Origin: Membranihabitans marinus
Lineage (GTDB): Bacteria; Bacteroidota; Bacteroidia; Chitinophagales; Saprospiraceae
Direction of reading: 5' to 3'
NCBI RefSeq assembly: GCF_021729155.1
Contig: NZ_JAJQYA010000012.1
Coordinates: 62,001-126,000 of the forward strand
Length of the DNA: 64,000 bases
Shown: positions 36,186 to 44,871 of the stretch, piece by piece
Position numbering within the stretch: position 1 is the stretch's first letter
How the letters are laid out: every line of letters starts with the position of its first letter
Made by a program: the position numbers and the translations under genes
The notes under the pieces: generated by a model
What the model saw: only the letters and a program-made list of their open reading frames with translations
Told to the model about the DNA's origin: nothing
Databases searched by the model: none

Positions 36186-37073
36186 CTATACATCGTAAAT
36201 ACCTGACGATAGGTATCTATCCCCTCTATCACATACTATAAATACCAAGGTAGCTGGTCCATCTAGTTGTTGAATAAGTTTTAAGGCTGCTGCAAATGCT
36301 CCGCCTGAACTCATGCCGGCAAAAATACCGTGTTTTTGAGCAAGTATGTGCATATGACTTATGGCTTCCTCCTTAGAAACATCAATGATAGTATCAACTC
36401 GATCCGCTTCATATATTGCAGGTAAAAATTCTGGAGACCATCTGCGAATACCCGGAATACTACTGCCAGCTGAAGGTTGAACACCGACGATTTGAACATC
36501 GTTGTTCTGTGATTTTAAATATCTAGATACTCCCATTATCGTTCCTGTAGTTCCCATACTGCTTACAAAATGAGTGATTTTATGTTGGCTGTCTTCCCAG
36601 ATTTCCGGTCCCGTGGTTTTGACGTGAGCTTTATAGTTGTTTGGATTTCCAAATTGATTGAGGAGAACGTAATTGTCCTTTTGAGCCATTTCTTCCGCCA
36701 GGGTTCTGCTGTATTCTATTGTTTTTTCGGCTGGAGTCAAAATCACATTGGCACCATATGCCTTCATGGTTTGGACGCGCTCAACGGTGGAATTTTCTGG
36801 CATAATTAAGGTAATATCCAAACCTACCAATTTGGCTATCATAGCCAAAGCAATACCAGTATTACCAGAGGTGGCCTCTACAATATGACTTTGGGAGTTG
36901 AGTAAGCCAGACTCTAATCCAGCCATAATCATTTCTTTGGCTGCTCTATCTTTGACACTGCCGCCGGGGTTTTGGCCTTCTAGTTTGGCGAATAATTGAA
37001 TATCATTGGGAATATTACTGTCCTTTATATTAACCATAGGTGTTTTGCCTATGAGGTCTAAAATGCCTTGCAT
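36186..37073 (-). CDS. cysM: Cysteine synthase (O-acetylserine sulfhydrylase, CysM type)
   Basis: PLP enzyme making cysteine from O-acetylserine and sulfide or thiosulfate. ILDLIGKTPMVNIKDS is followed by AKLEGQNPGGSVKDRAAKEM (PLP Lys in SVKDRA), VEATSGNTGIALAMIAKLVG and the PLP-phosphate loop SSMGTTGTIMGVSRYL. FAGMSSGGAFAAAL is near the C-terminus. 295 residues, typical of the shorter CysM-like enzymes. It lies 13 bases after the serine acetyltransferase gene, so the two steps of cysteine synthesis form one transcript. Confidence 0.93.
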   Translation of the reverse strand: MQGILDLIGKTPMVNIKDSNIPNDIQLFAKLEGQNPGGSVKDRAAKEMIMAGLESGLLNSQSHIVEATSGNTGIALAMIAKLVGLDITLIMPENSTVERVQTMKAYGANVILTPAEKTIEYSRTLAEEMAQKDNYVLLNQFGNPNNYKAHVKTTGPEIWEDSQHKITHFVSSMGTTGTIMGVSRYLKSQNNDVQIVGVQPSAGSSIPGIRRWSPEFLPAIYEADRVDTIIDVSKEEAISHMHILAQKHGIFAGMSSGGAFAAALKLIQQLDGPATLVFIVCDRGDRYLSSGIYDV

Positions 37074-37086
37074 ATTATAGTAGTTT

Positions 37087-37917
37087 TTAATCGCTTAGTA
37101 TGTTGGAAGAATTACTGATTGAATGTTTCGAATTGTTTTTTAAATTGGGTTGATAGTATATTTTAGAATGACTAGGTACACTCTTTGTGAGCCATACATT
37201 ACCTCCTATAATACTGTGCTCACCGATAATGGTTTCTCCTCCCAAAATGGTGGCGCCAGAATATATAATGACATGATCCTCTATAGTTGGATGACGCTTG
37301 ATAGACGCATAGGTCTTGTCGACACTCAATGCTCCAAGGGTCACATTTTGATATATTTTTACATGATTGCCTATGACTACAGTTTCTCCGATAACTACGC
37401 CAGATCCGTGATCAATGCAAAAACTATCTCCAATTACTGCATTTGGATGAATGTCTATTCCGGTTTTACTGTGTGCGTATTCAGTGAGTATCCTCGGTAT
37501 ATAAGGAAGTTTCAAACTGTGAAGTAAATGAGCAAAACGATATACAGCAATGGCATAAAATCCGGGATAAGATCGTTTGACCTCCTTGGTGTCTGTGGCC
37601 GCTGGATCCCCTTTACATATGGCTTCGGCATCCATTTCTAATTTGGCCTTTAATACTGGAATTTGATCGAATACCTTCTGTGCCAACTCTTCAGGAGAAG
37701 TATCTAAATGAAGGGATTGAAACATTGAGATGTAGTCCTGATGTAATTCGTCCATTTGGCCTTTGAATTCTTCAAGACTTTTGTATTCTTGGTTGGATAA
37801 TTCCGGAAACAACATTTCTAAAGACATATTCATTAGCTTGCACACCACATCTGGTGAAGGCATTTTCCTAAGTCTTTGGTGTTCCTTAAAAAGAGTCTCT
37901 AAAAATGTGTATTTCAT
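37087..37917 (-). CDS. cysE: Serine O-acetyltransferase
   Basis: Acetylates serine to O-acetylserine for the adjacent cysM product. A helical N-terminal domain covers residues 1-135. The left-handed beta-helix follows with AHSKTGIDIHPNAVIGDSFC, IDHGSGVVIGETVVIGNHVK, NVTLGALSVDKTYASIKRHP and ATILGGETIIGEHSIIGGNV. The His and Asp in ID-H-G are the catalytic pair. 276 residues (EpsC/SAT type). Whether it has the C-terminal tail that docks in CysK is unclear; the last residues (SISNSSNILSD) end in Ile-rich sequence close to that tail. Confidence 0.93.
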   Translation of the reverse strand: MKYTFLETLFKEHQRLRKMPSPDVVCKLMNMSLEMLFPELSNQEYKSLEEFKGQMDELHQDYISMFQSLHLDTSPEELAQKVFDQIPVLKAKLEMDAEAICKGDPAATDTKEVKRSYPGFYAIAVYRFAHLLHSLKLPYIPRILTEYAHSKTGIDIHPNAVIGDSFCIDHGSGVVIGETVVIGNHVKIYQNVTLGALSVDKTYASIKRHPTIEDHVIIYSGATILGGETIIGEHSIIGGNVWLTKSVPSHSKIYYQPNLKNNSKHSISNSSNILSD

Positions 37918-38113
37918 AAAAGCTTACATCTATTATTTTAATAAAAATCCACAGGGAAACAGAAGAATTGTGTTTCATTTTATTATTCACAACTCATAAT
38001 ATTAATAAAGGTATTAAACAATAACGTATAATCCTACTATCTAATGATAGACTATGAATACTTATTTTGTATAAATTGTTTAATGATCTTGATAAATATT
38101 CACATTAACTCAG

Positions 38114-39124
38114 TTATGGAGAAACTATTTTTAGCCTTGGATCGGCAGTAAGATCGAAGTTGGAAAATAATTTTTTCTCATATTTAAATTGTCCAGCTTT
38201 GGCTATCATGGCTGCATTGTCCACACAATAGGCGAGTTTGGGGATGTATACTTTCCAGCCTTCTTTCTCTGCCATATCATTCAGTCTGGTTCGCAATCCG
38301 GAATTGGCACTGACTCCACCTGCGATGGCTACGGAGCGAATGCCTGTAATGGCGCTGGCTTCTACGAGTTTTTCAGTTAGTATATCGACGATGGTCGATT
38401 GTAAGCTAGCACAGATATCGGCCAAATTTTCAGAAATAAATTCATTGTTGTTTTTCATTTCTCTCTGCAAAAAGTACAGTACAGCCGTCTTTAACCCGCT
38501 AAAACTAAAATTTAATCCCCCTGCCTGAGGTTTGGGGAAGGTATATTTTGCTTGCCCTGTCTGTGCCAATCGATCTATATGAGGACCAGCGGGATAAGGT
38601 AATCCTAGGTATTTACCCGCTTTGTCAAAGGCTTCTCCTGCTGCATCGTCAATGGTCTTACCCAATACTTCCATTTCCAACGGTCCATTGACTTGGACAA
38701 TCTGTGTGTGTCCGCCAGATACGGTTAGGCAGAGAAAGGGAAAGGACGGTCGAGGTTCGTCGATAAAAAGAGCCAGTATATGGGCTTCCATATGATTGAC
38801 CTCAATAATGGGTATGGACAGTGCCGCCGCCATGGATTTGGCAAAGGATACCCCCACCAACAATGAACCCATTAATCCAGGTCCTCTGGTAAATGCGATG
38901 GCCGAGAGGTCTGATTTTTTAATTTGAGCTTGGTCGATCGCTTGATTTACGACATAAATTATATTCTCAATATGTTTTCTGGAAGCGAGTTCTGGGACTA
39001 CACCACCTAAATTTTTATGAACAATTTGACTTGATACAACATTTGAGGCAATTTTGTCATCTATAAGAATAGACGCTCCGGTATCATCACACGATGATTC
39101 TATGCCGAGTATAATGGTAGACAT
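38114..39124 (-). CDS. tsaD: tRNA N6-adenosine threonylcarbamoyltransferase
   Basis: Transfers threonylcarbamoyl to A37 of ANN-decoding tRNAs (t6A), with TsaB and TsaE partners encoded elsewhere. ILGIESSCDDTGASIL opens the ASKHA fold; the metal-binding HMEAH is in EVNHMEAHILALF. VSGGHTQIVQV, GEAFDKAGKYLGLPYPAGPH, FSFSGLKTAVLYFL and VAIAGGVSANSGLRTRL follow. 336 residues, complete. It is essential in most bacteria. The gene stands alone, with an AT-rich leader divergent from the following gene. Confidence 0.97.
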   Translation of the reverse strand: MSTIILGIESSCDDTGASILIDDKIASNVVSSQIVHKNLGGVVPELASRKHIENIIYVVNQAIDQAQIKKSDLSAIAFTRGPGLMGSLLVGVSFAKSMAAALSIPIIEVNHMEAHILALFIDEPRPSFPFLCLTVSGGHTQIVQVNGPLEMEVLGKTIDDAAGEAFDKAGKYLGLPYPAGPHIDRLAQTGQAKYTFPKPQAGGLNFSFSGLKTAVLYFLQREMKNNNEFISENLADICASLQSTIVDILTEKLVEASAITGIRSVAIAGGVSANSGLRTRLNDMAEKEGWKVYIPKLAYCVDNAAMIAKAGQFKYEKKLFSNFDLTADPRLKIVSP

Positions 39125-39258
39125 AATTTATTAATCTTAATGAGGTGTAAAAATCATCATTTTAGAAAAATAAATCATGAATCGCAGCGAACAATTTTAA
39201 ATTTTTTTAATAAAAATGTTATTATTGCATAAATTGATCGTACAAAATCAAAATTGAA

Positions 39259-39849
39259 ATGAGAATTGTAATTAACCTTCTTCTATTAGCCGCCGTAGTG
39301 CTTTTCGGATACTTGACATACTCTAGTATTCGAACCCCTATTGATTTCAAAGCAGAATTGGATAAAAGGGAATCTGTAATCATCCGAAAATTAATGAAAA
39401 TTCGTACGGCACAGGAATTGTACCGTGACGTAACCAATGGTTCATATGCCAAAGACTGGGGTCAGTTGAAAGACACATTAACTACAGGAAAGTTGAGATT
39501 TATCAACATTGTAGGTGATCCAGATGATCCTAATTTTGACCCTACACAATTGGTAAGGGATACTACTTATAAAAATGCCATCGATACGGTTAAAGCTTTG
39601 GGCTTAAATCTCGATTCATTGAAATATGTACCTTATAGTGAGGGTAAGACCTTTGATATGGATGCCGATACTATGACTTTCAAATCTACATTGGTAAATG
39701 TAATTGAAGTAAAAACACCTTACAAAAACTTTATGGGACCTTATGCTGATATCAAATACAGCAAGTACGATCAAAGGTACAGCCCAGATAATGTTATAAA
39801 GTTTGGTGACATGACTAAACCAACCACAGCTGGTAGCTGGGATAGATAA
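39259..39849 (+). CDS. Conserved membrane-anchored hypothetical protein
   Basis: 196 residues. A single N-terminal membrane segment (IVINLLLLAAVVLFGYLTYS) is followed by a charged helix (FKAELDKRESVIIRKLMKIR) with TAQELYRDVTNGSYAKDWGQ, reminiscent of pilin-like N-terminal architecture though lacking the pre-pilin site. The C-terminal part is soluble and Asp/Tyr rich. It stops at the base just before the DUF3822 ATG, so the two are coupled and lead into rsmD. This gene order recurs in Bacteroidota from my knowledge of the group. No function is assigned. Confidence 0.8.
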   Translation: MRIVINLLLLAAVVLFGYLTYSSIRTPIDFKAELDKRESVIIRKLMKIRTAQELYRDVTNGSYAKDWGQLKDTLTTGKLRFINIVGDPDDPNFDPTQLVRDTTYKNAIDTVKALGLNLDSLKYVPYSEGKTFDMDADTMTFKSTLVNVIEVKTPYKNFMGPYADIKYSKYDQRYSPDNVIKFGDMTKPTTAGSWDR

Positions 39850-40590
39850 ATGAAGTATACGTCTACAAAAACGAATACTTATCAGAATAGGCTATCATTA
39901 ATTGTATTTAATGATAGCCTATATTCTATATTATATAGTCGATCTAATAGTCAAGCCTTGGATGTGGTTTCTCTAAAAGATGGTGAAAATCTTAATAAAA
40001 GCATAGGATCCATCCTCGAAGAACATTATACCCAGAGTAAAATCGACTTCTCCTCTATTAGTCAAGTGAATCTCTGCTTTACCGACCAGAATTTTGAGCT
40101 TTTAAAAGATGGAGTATTAAACTACAACCAAGATCGATTGCCTAGTTTGTTGTATTACCATCAAGAATTTTTTAAATGTTCGGTTTCTCATCATCATGTA
40201 GTCGAACAAATGCATGGTTATCTTTCGAGAAATTTATTTAAACTGCAAGGGGGACACCTAATTTGGTTCCACCTGAGAAGAAATATTTTGTTTATATCCA
40301 TTAGCAAGGGTAGATCTATGCTCACGGCTACGAGTTTTGTCGTCAGTAAAACTATGGATGTTTTCTATTATATATTGTTCAATGCACAATCTACCATGTC
40401 CAATAAGGCCGAATTGGAATCAATATTTGTTTCTGGAGATCTTTTGCAGTTAGAGGAATTACCAGAATTTTTAAATAGTAATTTTCCCGATCAGGAATTA
40501 ATTACCCCAGAGGATATTGCATTGAATAAGATACCCATTCACAAATCGCTATACCCCTATTTTCCGGAAATAGCAATAGAAAGTTTATGA
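39850..40590 (+). CDS. DUF3822 family protein
   Basis: 246-residue protein with the DUF3822 pattern, an ASKHA/actin-like fold predicted for the family. Visible blocks are RLSLIVFNDSLYSILYSRS, INLCFTDQNFELLKDGVLN, LYYHQEFFKCSVSHHHVVEQ and IFVSGDLLQLEEL. There is no signal peptide. Its function is not established. It overlaps the rsmD start by four bases (ATGA) and is typically found immediately before rsmD in this phylum, so an association with rRNA modification or ribosome assembly is plausible but unproven. Confidence 0.85.
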   Translation: MKYTSTKTNTYQNRLSLIVFNDSLYSILYSRSNSQALDVVSLKDGENLNKSIGSILEEHYTQSKIDFSSISQVNLCFTDQNFELLKDGVLNYNQDRLPSLLYYHQEFFKCSVSHHHVVEQMHGYLSRNLFKLQGGHLIWFHLRRNILFISISKGRSMLTATSFVVSKTMDVFYYILFNAQSTMSNKAELESIFVSGDLLQLEELPEFLNSNFPDQELITPEDIALNKIPIHKSLYPYFPEIAIESL

Positions 40591-41150
40591 GAATTATTAG
40601 TGGATCTCTAAGAGGTCGCAAATTTTATCCACCGGCTAACAATTGGCCTACCAGACCGACTACAGATATTTCTAAGGAAGGTCTATATAATATACTACAA
40701 CACAGGATTGATTTTTCTGAAGTAGAAATGTTGGATTTATTCGGAGGAACTGGCAATCACTGCTATGAATTTATATCGAGAGGTTGTCCACAGGTGACTT
40801 ATGTAGATAGACATGGACCCTGTGTTCAATTTGTAAAAAAGACGGCAAAGGATTTTCGAGTAGAAGAAAATATTACCGTAGTCAAGAGCGATGTGTTTAA
40901 ATTTATTCAATCCATCAATAAGTCATACGATTTTATATTTGCCGGCCCGCCTTATCCCTTAAAAAGAATCCCAGAAATTCCACCCTTAATCTTTAAACAC
41001 GGATTGTTAAAGCCCAGGGGCTTATTTGTATTGGAACACAATCAAGATCACGATTTCAAGAATGAAGTTCATTTTGAACAGGTGAGAAAATATGGAGGAA
41101 CCTATTTTTCATTTTTTTCATTCGATGATGTCGAAGAAGAAGAGGAGTAA
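40587..41150 (+). CDS. rsmD: RsmD-like 16S rRNA (guanine966-N2)-methyltransferase
   Basis: SAM-dependent methyltransferase acting on G966 of 16S rRNA. MRIISGSLRGRKFYPPANNW and RPTTDISKEGLYNILQHRID are the family N-terminus. The SAM loop is LDLFGGTGNHCYEFISRG, with VTYVDRHGPCVQFVKK following. The catalytic motif IV, normally (D/N)PPY/F, reads FIFAGPPYPL: Gly120 replaces the Asp (codon GGC at 40944-40946). The rest of the protein is intact at 187 residues. Either the substitution is tolerated in this lineage or activity is reduced. Coupled to DUF3822 by ATGA overlap. Confidence 0.9.
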   Translation: MRIISGSLRGRKFYPPANNWPTRPTTDISKEGLYNILQHRIDFSEVEMLDLFGGTGNHCYEFISRGCPQVTYVDRHGPCVQFVKKTAKDFRVEENITVVKSDVFKFIQSINKSYDFIFAGPPYPLKRIPEIPPLIFKHGLLKPRGLFVLEHNQDHDFKNEVHFEQVRKYGGTYFSFFSFDDVEEEEE

Positions 41151-41232
41151 GTATACTATCGTAAAAAGTTTAAGCTTAAAAGGTCGATTGTCATTGGATA
41201 TTTTACCTTTGCTTTTTAAATAATTTTAATTT

Positions 41233-43074
41233 ATGTGGGTTAGAGAAATATTAGAAAAAGAAATTCTTCAAACGCTGGTTCAATTATATCAATTAGACGG
41301 GGACAATATCAGTCCTACATTGAATGTTACAAGGACGGAGTTCGAAGGCGAATATACCTTGGTGCTATTCCCCTTAATTCCTAAGGTTCGGAAAAAACCC
41401 GAAGTCATGGGGGGTGAAATTGGAGATGAATTAGTAAACAAAGGGATAATCCAGTCTTACAATGTGGTAAAAGGGTTTTTAAATTTAACCTTAAATCCTC
41501 AGTTATGGACAGAGTTTATCCAATATGTGTGTCAAACAGAGGGCTATGGAAGTGCTCCTGCTAATGGCGAAAAAGTCATTGTAGAGTTTTCATCGCCCAA
41601 TACCAATAAGCCACTTCACCTAGGCCATATAAGAAACATATTATTGGGTTGGTCTACATACAGCATTTTAAAAGAGCGGGGTTACGAAGTGATTAGAACC
41701 CAAATAATCAATGACAGAGGTATTGCCATCTGTAAGTCTATGTTGGCATGGCAGCTGTGGGGAGAAGGTAAAAGTCCTGCTGACTCGGGAGTGAAGGGAG
41801 ATCATTTTGTCGGTGATTTTTATGTGCTATTCGAACAAAAGTTTCAAGAAGAATACAAAGCCTGGCAAGAGTCCGATGAGGGCAAAGCAGTATATAGTAA
41901 GGATAAAAAAGAAGGAGAAGAAGCCGAGGGTTTTTACAAAAGGATTAAGAATATTTATTTTAATCAATACAGCGTATTGGGAAGAGCGGCCAAGGATATG
42001 CTTTTGCGATGGGAGGCCAATGACGAAGAGACCATCAGTCTGTGGAAACAGATGAATGGATGGGTATACGAAGGATTTGAGTCAACCTATGAAGAATTAG
42101 GCGTGAGCTTCGATAAGGTTTATTATGAATCATCCACTTATTTGTACGGTAAGGAAATCGTTCAGATAGGGGAAGATAGTGGACAGTTTTATCGCAAAGA
42201 AGATGGTTCGGTATGGGTGGATTTAACCGATGCCGGAATGGATGAAAAGATATTGTTGCGAAGTGACGGGACTTCGGTTTACATCACCCAGGATCTGGGA
42301 ACAGCTCATATGAGGTATAAAGATTATCAAGCCCATCGTATGATCTATGTAGTGGCCGATGAGCAAAATTACCATTTCGATGTGTTGTTTCAAATCAGTA
42401 AAATATTGAAAGAACCCTATGCCGAAGGTATGTACCATTTGTCATATGGTATGGTGGATTTGCCATCGGGTAAGATGAAGTCGAGAGAAGGGACAGTAGT
42501 CGATGCCGATGATTTGATGCAGGAAGTGAAGCAAGAGGCAAAAAATATAGCGACGGACAAAGGGGAGATCGGGACTTTGCCAGTGGAGGAGCAAGAAGAA
42601 ATTTTTGGGAAAATAGGACTGGGAGCGCTGAAGTTTCACATGATCAAAGTTCAACCTAAAAAGAGAATGATATTTGATCCCAAAGAATCTGTAGATATGC
42701 AAGGTCAGACTGGACCTTATATCCAAAATGCCTTTGTGAGAATTAAGTCTATTATTAGAAAAATGGATGAAGTGTCTGACAATGGATTAAATGTCGATTA
42801 CCTACCTTTTTCATTAGAAAAGGAATTATTGGTATTGTTGTCTGAGTATCCGATTGAATTAAACAAGGCAGCTCAGGAATACGATCCGTCAATAGTTGCT
42901 AATTTTGCTTATAAATTGGCCAAAACATATCACCGTTTTTACAATGAACATCGCATTTTGTCTGCAGAATCAGAGGACGCGAAATTGTTCCGTCTTGAAT
43001 TGAGTAAAGGTGTGGCTCAGGTATTGGAAAGATCAATGAAATTATTGGGGATTGAAATGCCCGATAAAATGTAA
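41233..43074 (+). CDS. argS: Arginyl-tRNA synthetase
   Basis: Class I synthetase charging tRNA-Arg. The N-terminal additional domain covers residues 1-110. The HIGH motif is in SSPNTNKPLHLGHIRN, the KMSKS equivalent is in MVDLPSGKMKSREGTVVDAD, and TSVYITQDLGTAHMRY and VVADEQNYHFDVLF sit in the catalytic core. The DALR anticodon-binding domain fills the last 120 residues, ending in LERSMKLLGIEMPDKM. 613 residues, slightly longer than E. coli because of an insertion rich in Lys/Glu around residues 205-240. It lies 23 bases before glnS, forming a synthetase pair. Confidence 0.96.
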   Translation: MWVREILEKEILQTLVQLYQLDGDNISPTLNVTRTEFEGEYTLVLFPLIPKVRKKPEVMGGEIGDELVNKGIIQSYNVVKGFLNLTLNPQLWTEFIQYVCQTEGYGSAPANGEKVIVEFSSPNTNKPLHLGHIRNILLGWSTYSILKERGYEVIRTQIINDRGIAICKSMLAWQLWGEGKSPADSGVKGDHFVGDFYVLFEQKFQEEYKAWQESDEGKAVYSKDKKEGEEAEGFYKRIKNIYFNQYSVLGRAAKDMLLRWEANDEETISLWKQMNGWVYEGFESTYEELGVSFDKVYYESSTYLYGKEIVQIGEDSGQFYRKEDGSVWVDLTDAGMDEKILLRSDGTSVYITQDLGTAHMRYKDYQAHRMIYVVADEQNYHFDVLFQISKILKEPYAEGMYHLSYGMVDLPSGKMKSREGTVVDADDLMQEVKQEAKNIATDKGEIGTLPVEEQEEIFGKIGLGALKFHMIKVQPKKRMIFDPKESVDMQGQTGPYIQNAFVRIKSIIRKMDEVSDNGLNVDYLPFSLEKELLVLLSEYPIELNKAAQEYDPSIVANFAYKLAKTYHRFYNEHRILSAESEDAKLFRLELSKGVAQVLERSMKLLGIEMPDKM

Positions 43075-43097
43075 ATTATATAAAAAATATTAATAGG

Positions 43098-44762
43098 ATG
43101 GAAGAGTCTAGAAATTTTATACAACAAATCATTGATGAGGATATTGCCAATGGCAAACACGGTGGTAAAGTCATTACGCGGTTTCCTCCAGAGCCCAATG
43201 GTTATTTACATATTGGCCATGCCAAATCTATCTGTCTTAATTTTGGAATAGCAGAGGAATTCAACGGTATTACGAATTTGAGATTTGATGATACCAATCC
43301 AACAACTGAGGACACGGAATACGTAGAAAGTATCAAAAAGGATATCCAATGGTTGGGTTTTGATTGGGAAGATCGTTTGTATTTCGCATCAGACTATTTC
43401 AATGATTTGTACCAATACGCTATAGAACTCATTAAAAAAGGGTTGGCCTACGTGGATGATTCTACCTCAGAAGAAATGGCCGAACAAAAAGGCGATGTAA
43501 ATATACCTGGAAAGAATAGTCCTTATAGAGATAGATCGGTTGAAGAGAACTTGAGATTATTTGAGGGAATGAAAACCGGAGTCTACGATGAGGGAAGTAA
43601 GGTTTTGCGAGCCAAGATTGATATGACTAGTCCCAATATGAATATGAGGGATCCTGTCATGTATAGAATAAAAAAGACGGCCCATCACAGAACGGGCAAT
43701 GATTGGAATATCTACCCAATGTACGATTTTGCGCATTGTATGTCTGATGCTCGAGAAGGCATTACCCATTCACTGTGTACTTTGGAATTTGAGAATCATA
43801 GACCGTTATACGATTGGTTTATTGAACAACTCGGGGTATTCCCTTCTCGACAAATCGAATTTGCAAGGTTGAATGTCGATTATATGATTACCAGTAAGCG
43901 AAAATTGCTTCGATTGGTGGAAGAGGGAATTGTTTCAGGTTGGGATGATCCGAGAATGCCTACCATTAGCGGGATGCGTAGGAGGGGATTTACTCCAGCT
44001 TCTATTAGAGAATTTGCCAAGAAAGTAGGGGTAGCGAAAAGGGACAATGCCATCGATATTTCCTTGCTTGAATTTTGTTTGAGAGCCGATCTCAATGCCA
44101 TAGCTACTCGTGTCATGGCTGTGATGGATCCTCTCAAAGTGGTGATTACCAATTATCCTGAGGGAGAAGAAGAGTGGTTGCCAGCAGATAACAATCCAGA
44201 GGATGAAAATGCCGGTAGCCGATTGGTTCCTTTTGGTCGCGAAATATTTATTGAGCGTGACGATTTTATGATCGATCCACCGAAAAAATATTTTAGAATG
44301 GCCAAGGGCAGACATACGAGGTTGAAGAATGCCTATATTTTACATTGTGATGATTATATATTGGATGAGAGTGGGGAGGTAAAAGAATTGCATTGTACCT
44401 ATGTGCCCGAGAGTAAAAGTGGTTCTGATACCTCAGGCATCAAAGCCAAAGGAACATTGCACTGGGTAAGCGCTTTACATGCCCAAAAGGTCGAAGTAAG
44501 ATCCTATGATAGATTGTTTATGGATCCAGTGCCTGATGGACACGGTGATAGAGATTTTTTAGAATTTGTCAATCCAGATTCTTTAAGTATTGTAGAAAAT
44601 GTTTTGGTGGAACCGGCCTTGGCCAAAGCTAAGCTCGGTGATTATTTTCAGTTTTTCAGAAAGGGATATTTTGTTTTAGACCCGAGCTCTAGCGATGATC
44701 ATTTGATTTTTAATAGAACAATTACTCTTAAAGATTCGTGGTCCAAAATGCAGAAGAAGTAG
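43098..44762 (+). CDS. glnS: Glutaminyl-tRNA synthetase
   Basis: Class I synthetase charging tRNA-Gln directly. RFPPEPNGYLHIGHAKSICL holds HIGH, NLRFDDTNPTTEDTEYV follows, and the KMSKS equivalent is in YMITSKRKLLRLVEEG. FTPASIREFAKKVGVAK and the two C-terminal beta barrels (residues 340-550) complete a GlnRS of normal length (554). It reads from the same transcript as argS and ends in a hairpin. Its presence suggests direct Gln-tRNA charging rather than reliance on GatCAB, although Gat genes elsewhere cannot be excluded. Confidence 0.96.
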   Translation: MEESRNFIQQIIDEDIANGKHGGKVITRFPPEPNGYLHIGHAKSICLNFGIAEEFNGITNLRFDDTNPTTEDTEYVESIKKDIQWLGFDWEDRLYFASDYFNDLYQYAIELIKKGLAYVDDSTSEEMAEQKGDVNIPGKNSPYRDRSVEENLRLFEGMKTGVYDEGSKVLRAKIDMTSPNMNMRDPVMYRIKKTAHHRTGNDWNIYPMYDFAHCMSDAREGITHSLCTLEFENHRPLYDWFIEQLGVFPSRQIEFARLNVDYMITSKRKLLRLVEEGIVSGWDDPRMPTISGMRRRGFTPASIREFAKKVGVAKRDNAIDISLLEFCLRADLNAIATRVMAVMDPLKVVITNYPEGEEEWLPADNNPEDENAGSRLVPFGREIFIERDDFMIDPPKKYFRMAKGRHTRLKNAYILHCDDYILDESGEVKELHCTYVPESKSGSDTSGIKAKGTLHWVSALHAQKVEVRSYDRLFMDPVPDGHGDRDFLEFVNPDSLSIVENVLVEPALAKAKLGDYFQFFRKGYFVLDPSSSDDHLIFNRTITLKDSWSKMQKK

Positions 44763-44764
44763 TT

Positions 44765-44793
44765 ATAGACAAGGTTATGTCTAGTTTTTTTAA
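44765..44793 (+). terminator. Weak intrinsic terminator after glnS
   Basis: TAGAC (44766-44770) pairs with GTCTA (44779-44783) and a run of T follows. The stem is short. Confidence 0.5.
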
Positions 44794-44871
44794 CGATTTC
44801 TGCCAACATAACTAAGAAATTAATTACTTTTAAAAATAATTTAATTGTAACCTTTAAAAAGAATTTAACTT

